Source: Phascolarctobacterium sp.
Lineage (GTDB): Bacteria > Bacillota > Negativicutes > Acidaminococcales > Acidaminococcaceae
Assembly: GCA_017623055.1 (NCBI GenBank)
Contig: JAGAPX010000026.1
Coordinates: forward strand, 1-64,000
DNA: 64,000 nucleotides
Reading direction: 5' to 3'
A program made the translations under genes and the position numbers. Shown here piece by piece: positions 57,801 to 64,000 of this stretch. The notes under the pieces were generated by a model that worked only from the letters and a program-made list of their open reading frames with translations, had not been told where the DNA came from and searched no databases. How positions within the stretch are numbered: position 1 is the first letter of the stretch; each line of letters opens with the position of its first letter.

Positions 57801-59212
57801 ATAAATTAAAGGGGTGGCTTGCCCTCGTAATTTTGGCAGTGAGCTGGTGCGCGCTGTATTGGATTACGGGGAGTCGAACACCGTGGAACCAATTTAATAC
57901 TGGAAGTAATGAGCAGGGAGTGAGCGCTTACCTAGGCGATATACCTGTTATAAATTACGATCGCATGGGTTTTACCAAAGCCGTTGTGCGCTACATCAAA
58001 GCGGAGAATGGTTGGCTGGTAGGTACGGAGCGGGGCGAGCTGTTTCTTTTCAATAATGAAGGACGCGTTTTGTGGAAACGCTCCCTTGGCATTGGCAAGC
58101 TTATCTCTGTTTGTATCAGCAACGATACCAAAACAGCTTATATTGGTGAAGCTAGTCCGGAAGGAAATTTATACGCGATAAATGTTAAAAGTGGCGACAT
58201 CATTTGGCAACACAAGGCTTCTGACTTTGTAGGGACGGAAGCTTCCCTGCGTTCCCATCCTTCCATTGTGCATATTGCGGTGGATAAGGAAGACAATGTT
58301 TTTGCCAACTGCTACCGTTTTAAGATGACTAAGGACGGAACTAGAAGCTACAGCGCAAAAATGTTAGCTATCGAAAAATCTGGCAAGCTGTTGTGGGAAT
58401 ATCCTGCCCATGAAACTATCGACTGTTGGATAAACTGGTGTGATGTTAACGATAACAATGGTAAGGTTGTCATTTCCACATCTGCCTACGATTACAGACC
58501 TGATATGAAATACAGGGATACCTTGTACTTTTTAGATAAGAAGACTGGTACAAAGGTAAACTCCGTGTGGGTTCCGCCTGTTCCCCCGTTTGAGAACACT
58601 GTTGTCCGTAGTAGCCCTAACTATTCCAAAGACGGAAGATTTTTGGCGGCGTCCTGTAGTGACGGTAGGGGAATGCTCTTTGATTCAGTGGGTAATCTGC
58701 TGTGGACAAGATTTGTTTCCGTTCCGGCAAATGTTGATAATACTTGGATCAACGCTTCCGGACGTGACGGCTTCGTTACAGATTATGGCGTTACCTTTAC
58801 CACCATCAACACCTTTAACCGTGAAAACTGGCAGTTGCCCACGCCCTTGGAGCATCCTAGTAACAATAGCATCTTCCTCTTTGGCTTAGATGGTGAGTTC
58901 AAGTATCAGTTCAAGGCAGAGGGAACAATGGAAGAACTTGCCTTTGCAGATAATCTTGTTGCCTGCGCCGTAGGCCGTAATGTGCGTACTCACAACTACG
59001 CTGCTCACGGAATGTTATTAATAGATTTAAAGGACGGCAAGGAAAAACTTTTCCATCATACGGAAGGTCCTTGCCAAGCCATAGACATAAGTGCTGACGG
59101 CAGTAAGGTTGCTGCCGTGGAAGCGCCCGTCTTAACGCCCCAAGGAAAAATCTTGGGAGCGTATCGCTTACATATTTGGGACACTGGTTTAGGAGGTAAA
59201 GGCAATGATTAA
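57797..59212 (+). CDS. Membrane-anchored PQQ/WD40-like beta-propeller protein
   Basis: A 471-aa protein with one N-terminal membrane helix (residues about 6-25) and an extracytoplasmic beta-propeller made of repeated four-strand blades (e.g. GWLVGTERGELFLFNNEGRVLW; GNLYAINVKSGDIIWQHKA; GRGMLFDSVGNLLWTRF). No PQQ-dehydrogenase active-site residues are evident, so it may be a binding or scaffolding protein. It overlaps EcfT by 4 bp and the next ABC exporter by 8 bp, implying a joint role. Confidence 0.82.
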   Translation: MNKLKGWLALVILAVSWCALYWITGSRTPWNQFNTGSNEQGVSAYLGDIPVINYDRMGFTKAVVRYIKAENGWLVGTERGELFLFNNEGRVLWKRSLGIGKLISVCISNDTKTAYIGEASPEGNLYAINVKSGDIIWQHKASDFVGTEASLRSHPSIVHIAVDKEDNVFANCYRFKMTKDGTRSYSAKMLAIEKSGKLLWEYPAHETIDCWINWCDVNDNNGKVVISTSAYDYRPDMKYRDTLYFLDKKTGTKVNSVWVPPVPPFENTVVRSSPNYSKDGRFLAASCSDGRGMLFDSVGNLLWTRFVSVPANVDNTWINASGRDGFVTDYGVTFTTINTFNRENWQLPTPLEHPSNNSIFLFGLDGEFKYQFKAEGTMEELAFADNLVACAVGRNVRTHNYAAHGMLLIDLKDGKEKLFHHTEGPCQAIDISADGSKVAAVEAPVLTPQGKILGAYRLHIWDTGLGGKGND

Positions 59213-60917
59213 AAACTTTCTTGCTTATTACCGTCCCTACAAGCCACATTTCATATTTGTGGTGCTAGGTTCCTGTGTGGCGGCGCTTCTAGATTTAATC
59301 TTTCCTATTCTGGTTAGGCATATTTTAAATGTAGAGCTGCCTCAGAAAAACGTGGAGGGCATTCTGAACTGGATATGTCTTCTGATGGCAATGTACTTCT
59401 TCAATTTTGGCTTGCTCTTTTGCATTAACTATTTTGGACATATAATGAGTGCTTCCATTGAAAATGATATGCGCCGTGATATGTTTACCCATTTGCAAAA
59501 AATGTCCTTCCGTTTTTACGACAATGTTAAAACTGGGCAGCTGCTTTCCCGTTTGACCAGCGACATTGTGGAAATAAGCGAGCTTACTTATCGCGGACCT
59601 AACGATTTATTTATCTGCTGTATTACCATGGTTGGCACTTTGGGTGTTTTGGTGTGGATGAACCCCACCCTTGGAGCTTTGATTGCCTTCCTGCTCCTAG
59701 TGAAAGCAGTACACACAGTCATTGTAAATCGCAAGATGAAGAACGCTTTCAGAAGAAACCGTGCCAAATCCGGTGAGCTTTCAGCTCAGGCAGACGAAGC
59801 TTTGGGCGGTGTACGCCTTGTAAAAGCCTTCGCCGCAGAAGAGGCGGAACGACTTCGTTTTATGAATAAAAGTGATGAACTGCGTGATACACGCATTTCG
59901 TCCTATAAATTACTTTCCTATTTTAATAGTAGTATCAATTTGTTTACCAATACTACTAATTTGATTCTTCTTGGCTGTGGGGCGTTGCTCATTGCGGCAG
60001 ATGAACTTACCTTAAGTGATTTTGTTGCCTTTTTGTTGTATGTGAACCTGTTTATGAAACCACTTTTGCGTTTGACGGTGTTTACGGAAATGTACCAAAG
60101 AGGTATGGCAGGTTTTGTCCGCTTCCATGAAATTGTGTCCAAGCCTGAAGAAATTAAAGACGTTGGAGATGCCATTCCTTGCACCAACATTAAAGGTGAA
60201 ATCGTTTTTGAAAACGTTACCTTTGGTTATCTTGATGGTAAAAATGTTTTGAAAAATGTAAATTTACGCATAGCTCCCGGTGAGAAGGTTGCTTTCGTAG
60301 GAACTACAGGAGCAGGAAAGACTACAATTGCTAATCTGCTTTTACGTTTTTATGAACCACAGCAGGGTAGAGTTTTGCTAGACGGTTTAGATATTCAAAG
60401 ATATCAACAGCGAAGCCTGCGCGAACAGATTGGCTTGGTTCAGCAGGACGTGTTCCTCTTTTCAGATTCTGTGAAGTTTAACATTGCTTATGGCAAATGG
60501 GAGGCTAGTGAAGCTGAAATTAGGGAAGCTGCGAAGAATGCTGCGGCTGATGAGTTCGTCGAGCGTTTACCTCAAGGTTATGCTACGGAAATTGGCGAGC
60601 GTGGGGTGAAGCTTAGCGGTGGGCAAAAGCAACGCATTGCCATTGCCAGAGTGTTCCTGAAAAATCCACCTGTCTTGATTTTGGACGAAGCAACATCTGC
60701 TCTTGATACGCGTACTGAAAAACAAATCCAAGGAGCGTTGGACAAGCTTTCTCAAAATAGAACAACCCTTATCATTGCTCATAGACTTTCTACCATTATG
60801 AATGCGGATAGGATTGTAGTACTTAACAATGGTGAGATCGCGGAGATTGGGAAACACGAAGAGCTTTTAGCTTTGAACGGTATTTATAAAAAATTATATG
60901 AATTAAGCGAGTACTAA
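59205..60917 (+). CDS. ABC exporter half-transporter (MsbA/ABCB-type)
   Basis: A 570-aa protein with six N-terminal helices (residues about 15-310) and an ABC domain: Walker A GTTGAGKTT near 366, Q-loop GLVQQDVFLF, signature LSGGQKQRIAIARVFLK near 474 and Walker B VLILDEATSALD. It likely homodimerises. Its place between ECF genes and cbi genes suggests export of an intermediate or product, but such half-transporters have varied lipid, peptide or drug substrates. AGGAGGT precedes ATG 59205. Confidence 0.9.
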   Translation: MIKNFLAYYRPYKPHFIFVVLGSCVAALLDLIFPILVRHILNVELPQKNVEGILNWICLLMAMYFFNFGLLFCINYFGHIMSASIENDMRRDMFTHLQKMSFRFYDNVKTGQLLSRLTSDIVEISELTYRGPNDLFICCITMVGTLGVLVWMNPTLGALIAFLLLVKAVHTVIVNRKMKNAFRRNRAKSGELSAQADEALGGVRLVKAFAAEEAERLRFMNKSDELRDTRISSYKLLSYFNSSINLFTNTTNLILLGCGALLIAADELTLSDFVAFLLYVNLFMKPLLRLTVFTEMYQRGMAGFVRFHEIVSKPEEIKDVGDAIPCTNIKGEIVFENVTFGYLDGKNVLKNVNLRIAPGEKVAFVGTTGAGKTTIANLLLRFYEPQQGRVLLDGLDIQRYQQRSLREQIGLVQQDVFLFSDSVKFNIAYGKWEASEAEIREAAKNAAADEFVERLPQGYATEIGERGVKLSGGQKQRIAIARVFLKNPPVLILDEATSALDTRTEKQIQGALDKLSQNRTTLIIAHRLSTIMNADRIVVLNNGEIAEIGKHEELLALNGIYKKLYELSEY

Positions 60918-60930
60918 AGGAGTTGAGATA

Positions 60931-62079
60931 GTGGAAGAATATCAATTTTCGTATGGTAAGAGCTTACGTTGTGGTTATACTACAGGAAGTTGTGCTACTG
61001 CTGCCTCTAAGGCAGCGGCAGTAATGCTCTTAACCAAAGAAAGAGTAGAAGTTGTGCGTATTGATACTCCTAAAGGTATAGTTTTAAATTTAGAACCTTT
61101 GGAAGTTGAGCGAGTAGAAAACTACGTTAGCTGCGCTATTCGTAAAGATTCCGGCGATGACCCTGACGCTACAAATGGTGTATTGGTTTATGCTCGTGTT
61201 GAAAAAACAGATACTGCAAACATTGAAATATGTGGTGGTGTAGGAGTGGGCAAAGTGACCCAGCCAGGTCTAGCCTGTGCAATGGGAGGACCTGCAATTA
61301 ACCCAACTCCTCGAAAAATGATTATTGCTGAACTTACTAAGGTAATGGAGCAAAATAATTATCACGGTGGACTAAAGGTAACTATTTCCATTCCGGCAGG
61401 AGTGGAGATTGCTAAGAAAACCTTTAACCCACGCCTTGGAATAGTGGGTGGACTTTCAGTTCTCGGTACAAGTGGTATTGTGGAGCCTATGAGTGAAAGA
61501 GCGTTGGTAGAAACCATACACGTTGAACTTAATATTCAAAAGGCTAAGGGTAACAAAAATCTTTTGGTATTCTTCGGAAATTACGGTGAAGATTTTACTC
61601 GTGATGTTTTACAGTTGGATATTTCTAATCGTGTAACCTGTAGTAATTTTGTAGGGGAGCTTTTAGATTACGCAGTTTATTGTGGATTTGAAACATTGCT
61701 TTTGATTGGGCATGCAGGTAAATTAGTAAAACTGGCTCAAGGAGTAATGAATACTCATTCCAAGTACGCTGATTGTAGAACAGAAGTTTTCGCATTGCAA
61801 GCAATGCTTAATGGTGCTTCTAAAGAGGTGGGGCAAGAAATTTATAACTGCCTGACCACGGACGAAGTTACTAAGATTTTACAGCGAGAGAAAATTTTTG
61901 AACCTGTCATTCAAGAAATAACGAAAAAAATTGATTTTTACATGCAGTATCGCGTGCATGGAAAGATAAAAACTGGAGCGTTAATGTTCTCCAATGTTTA
62001 CGGCATACTTGGTAAAACAGAACATGCTGATGAACTTGTGAACTTACATAAACGTGTAGAAAAGGAGATTGAGGTATAA
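60931..62079 (+). CDS. cbiD: Cobalt-precorrin-5B C1-methyltransferase CbiD
   Basis: A 382-aa CbiD, which methylates C1 of cobalt-precorrin-5B in the anaerobic B12 pathway. RCGYTTGSCATAASKAA near residue 10, KDSGDDPDATNGV near 72, VTQPGLACAMGGPAINPTPR near 110 and the GNYGEDF and LLIGHAGKLVKLAQGVMNTHS segments are diagnostic. It starts at GTG 60931 with AAAGGAG upstream, 13 bp after the ABC exporter. I see no promoter or riboswitch in the gap, so it is probably read through from upstream. Confidence 0.96.
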   Translation: MEEYQFSYGKSLRCGYTTGSCATAASKAAAVMLLTKERVEVVRIDTPKGIVLNLEPLEVERVENYVSCAIRKDSGDDPDATNGVLVYARVEKTDTANIEICGGVGVGKVTQPGLACAMGGPAINPTPRKMIIAELTKVMEQNNYHGGLKVTISIPAGVEIAKKTFNPRLGIVGGLSVLGTSGIVEPMSERALVETIHVELNIQKAKGNKNLLVFFGNYGEDFTRDVLQLDISNRVTCSNFVGELLDYAVYCGFETLLLIGHAGKLVKLAQGVMNTHSKYADCRTEVFALQAMLNGASKEVGQEIYNCLTTDEVTKILQREKIFEPVIQEITKKIDFYMQYRVHGKIKTGALMFSNVYGILGKTEHADELVNLHKRVEKEIEV

Positions 62080-62864
62080 TGATTTATTTTATTGGTGCTG
62101 GTCCTGGCGCAGTTGACTTGATTACTGTAAAGGGCAAAGAATTGTTGGAAAAAGCTGACCTGATTATTTACGCAGGTTCTTTGGTTAATCCCGGCTTGCT
62201 TGATTATGCAAAACCGGAATGTGTAATTATGGATAGTGCTTCCATGACCTTGGAAGAAGTTATTGCGGCAATGGTTCCTGCTGCTCAAGAAGGCAAGCTG
62301 GTAGTTCGTCTGCATACTGGCGACCCCAGCGTGTATGGTGCTCACCGCGAACAAATCGATTTGCTACGTAGCTATAACTTAGATTTTGAAATTGTTCCGG
62401 GCGTAAGCTCCTTCTGTGCGGCAGCAGCTGCTCTTGATGCAGAATACACTCTGCCCAATGTAAGTCAATCTGTAATCATCACCCGTATGGAAGGCAGAAC
62501 TCCCGTTCCCTCCAAACAAAAAATTGCTGATTACGCAGCCCACAAAGCTACCATGGTTATTTTCCTCAGTAGCGGTATGCTGGACAAATTACAAAAAGAA
62601 CTTATCAAAGGCGGTTACAGCGAAGGAACTCCGGCTGCAATCGTTTACAAAGCTTCTTGGCCTGATGAAAAGGTTGTACGTTGCACCGTGGGTACCATTG
62701 CAACCTGCGCAGCAGAACATAATATTACCAAAACTGCTTTGATTACTGTAGGCGATTTCCTTGGCTGTGAATATGAACGTAGCGAATTGTACAATCCTAC
62801 TTACACCCACATGTTCCGCCAAGCTGATCCTAGCAAGCTGGATTTGAAGCCTGAGGTTAAATAA
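62079..62864 (+). CDS. cbiF: Cobalt-precorrin-4 C11-methyltransferase CbiF
   Basis: A 261-aa SAM-dependent tetrapyrrole methylase. The N-terminal IGAGPGAVDLITVKG motif and RLHTGDPSVYGAHREQIDLL near 85 are typical of CbiF/CobM, and VPGVSSFCAAAAAL follows. It adds the C11 methyl in the anaerobic corrin pathway. Its start overlaps the cbiD stop by 1 bp. Confidence 0.95.
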   Translation: MIYFIGAGPGAVDLITVKGKELLEKADLIIYAGSLVNPGLLDYAKPECVIMDSASMTLEEVIAAMVPAAQEGKLVVRLHTGDPSVYGAHREQIDLLRSYNLDFEIVPGVSSFCAAAAALDAEYTLPNVSQSVIITRMEGRTPVPSKQKIADYAAHKATMVIFLSSGMLDKLQKELIKGGYSEGTPAAIVYKASWPDEKVVRCTVGTIATCAAEHNITKTALITVGDFLGCEYERSELYNPTYTHMFRQADPSKLDLKPEVK

Positions 62865-62865
62865 A

Positions 62866-63936
62866 ATGCGTGCCGCAGTTTATTCCTTTTCCCTGCGTGG
62901 AGCAGAGTTAAGTAAAAAGGTTGGTGCCCTTTTGGAAAGCCTTGGCTACGCAACTAGAGTAGAGGCTTTACCAAAATATGCAGAAGAAGCTAAGCTGCCA
63001 GCTATGGCTGGTAACCACTATCAAGTTACGGAGAAAGCGTTCAAAGATTGCCAAGCAGTTGTGTATGTTGGTTCCGTGGGAATTGCAGTGCGCTCCATTG
63101 CACCTTATATAAAAAGTAAGTTGATTGATCCTGCTGTGATTTCCATAGATGAACGTGGCAACTTTGTAATTCCTTTGGTGTCCGGTCATATTGGCGGAGC
63201 TAATGAACTGGCACGAGTACTAGCTGCACACATTGGCGGTCAAGCCTGCGTGACTACTGCTACCGATGTCAACGGACTTTTCGCCGTAGACGAATGGGCT
63301 GCCCGAAACAGAATGGTAATCTGCTCTTTGAATGCGGCGAAGGATTTTGCAGGAGCCCTTGTTCACAACGATGTTGTTGGCGTGTACAGTGACTTCCCAG
63401 TTTTAGAACCCTTGCCCCGAAATATGGAGCTTACTTCTGAATTTGGTAAGTACCCTGTGGGAATGGCAGTAACCTTGGATAAAAGCGCCAAACCTTTTAC
63501 GACAACTGTCTTGCTTTTGCCGAAGATTGTTCATCTTGGCATTGGCTGTCGCAGAAATACACCTATGGAAAATATAGAAGCCTTGGTGCTTGCGGAACTG
63601 GAACGCCTTAAAATTGACAAGCGTTCTGTCGTTAGCATTGCTTCTGTCGATTTGAAAAAAGACGAGCAAGGTTTGCTAGCCTTTGCTGAAAAGTATAAAT
63701 GGCTTACTAAATTTTACAGTACAGAAGAATTAAGCAAAGTTGAAGGTGATTTTACATCTTCTGATTTTGTGGCGAACGTTGTGGGCGTAAGCAATGTGTG
63801 TGAGCGCAGTGCAGTATTGGCGAGCGGTGGTAGTAAGCTGTTGTTACGCAAAACTTCCCTCAACGGGGTGACCCTTGCCATTGCTATTGAAGATATTACT
63901 TTAGACTTAAATAAAACCGGATTAAAAATTGAGTAA
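62866..63936 (+). CDS. cbiG: Cobalt-precorrin-5A hydrolase CbiG
   Basis: A 356-aa CbiG, which opens the delta-lactone ring and releases acetaldehyde. VYVGSVGIAVRSIAPYIKSKLIDPAVISIDERGNFVIPLVSGHIGGANELAR (residues about 65-115) is the family signature, and VHLGIGCRRNTPMENIE marks the C-terminal domain. It begins 2 bp after cbiF. CbiG is specific to the anaerobic pathway, consistent with the lifestyle inferred for the organism. Confidence 0.95.
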   Translation: MRAAVYSFSLRGAELSKKVGALLESLGYATRVEALPKYAEEAKLPAMAGNHYQVTEKAFKDCQAVVYVGSVGIAVRSIAPYIKSKLIDPAVISIDERGNFVIPLVSGHIGGANELARVLAAHIGGQACVTTATDVNGLFAVDEWAARNRMVICSLNAAKDFAGALVHNDVVGVYSDFPVLEPLPRNMELTSEFGKYPVGMAVTLDKSAKPFTTTVLLLPKIVHLGIGCRRNTPMENIEALVLAELERLKIDKRSVVSIASVDLKKDEQGLLAFAEKYKWLTKFYSTEELSKVEGDFTSSDFVANVVGVSNVCERSAVLASGGSKLLLRKTSLNGVTLAIAIEDITLDLNKTGLKIE

Positions 63937-63951
63937 GGATGGTGCCTTAAT

Positions 63952-64000
63952 ATGGCTAAAATTTTTGTTGTGGGTCTTGGACCCGGCGGCGTGGAGCAAA
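63952..64000 (+). CDS. cbiH: Tetrapyrrole methylase, probably CbiH (3' truncated by window end)
   Basis: Only 16 residues are visible (MAKIFVVGLGPGGVEQ), with the SAM-binding VGLGPGG motif of precorrin methylases. Its position right after cbiG favours CbiH (cobalt-factor III C17-methyltransferase), but CbiE or CbiL are possible. Confidence 0.65.
   Translation, partial: MAKIFVVGLGPGGVEQ

Noticed and set aside
1-64000. CRISPR arrays, insertion sequences, rRNA or tRNA genes
   Set aside because: I saw no regularly spaced repeats, transposase motifs or conserved rRNA/tRNA sequence. A tool search could still find short degenerate items.

Overview
The window looks like a chromosomal segment of a strictly anaerobic, low-to-mid-GC diderm Firmicute of the class Negativicutes, perhaps Acidaminococcaceae/Phascolarctobacterium-like; the rank below class is inference. 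The reasons are a Firmicute-type housekeeping block (nadD-yqeK-LCP-rsfS-cvfB), four TonB-dependent outer-membrane receptors plus a broken fifth, Gram-positive-like Shine-Dalgarno sites, and anaerobic cobalamin genes (cbiD, cbiF, cbiG, probably cbiH). Almost every gene is on the + strand. Two perfect and two one-mismatch copies of the ParB site parS (TGTTTCACGTGAAACA) suggest an origin-proximal location. No rRNA, tRNA, CRISPR array or transposase was seen.

Layout. 1-465: C-terminus of an SLC13-type anion transporter. 744-3939: MacA/MacB-like efflux system and a small membrane protein. 3982-7462: nadD, yqeK, LCP protein, rsfS, S1-domain protein. 7518-9071: TauE/SafE permease and a GNAT-like gene pair or frameshifted gene. 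9131-15745: TonB receptor, binding proteins and a nitrogenase-like protein pair. 16053-18360: NapH-like ferredoxin operon and an amino-acid-type binding lipoprotein. 18442-20157: receptor pseudogene. 20285-22354: heavy-metal P-type ATPase. 22414-23130: non-coding region with a structured RNA candidate. 23159-31229: CbiZ, a TIM-barrel protein, a receptor, an AAA/DUF4143 ATPase, a binding protein, a small repeat protein and a nitrilase. 31289-44463: divergent MerR regulator, then nifH/D/K-like genes, a BtuC-type permease, a CobN/BchH-like giant subunit, a radical SAM/SPASM protein and ChlI/ChlD-like chelatase subunits. 44602-52729: two more receptor operons (binding protein, BtuD-type ATPase, exported CbiK; DUF4198 protein). 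52929-64000: secreted protein, ECF transporter with an unusual S-component, beta-propeller protein, ABC exporter and the cbi operon running off the end.

The unifying observation is regulatory. Eleven promoters between 9.1 and 53 kb have a -35 hexamer, exactly 19 bp of spacer and a -10 hexamer, with a dyad related to ACTATATA-N5-TATATAGT centred in the spacer. A 19-bp spacer is the hallmark of MerR-family activation, and the only MerR-family gene in the window is divergent from one of the two perfect operators. These promoters head every receptor gene, the nitrogenase-like/chelatase operon, cbiZ, the small repeat protein, a non-coding RNA and the ECF/cbi operon. Two decayed copies are also present.

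My reading, as inference, is a co-regulated tetrapyrrole or metallo-tetrapyrrole acquisition and processing system. TonB receptors, periplasmic binding proteins and one BtuC/BtuD transporter would import the ligand; a CobN-ChlI-ChlD-like machine would insert or remove metal; NifH/D/K-like proteins would reduce the ring; CbiZ, CbiK, ECF and Cbi proteins would link it to corrinoid and cobalt metabolism. The substrate cannot be read from the sequence. Three receptor genes also share a 5' leader RNA with compensatory base changes, a candidate new cis-regulatory RNA; a fourth keeps only its inner hairpin.
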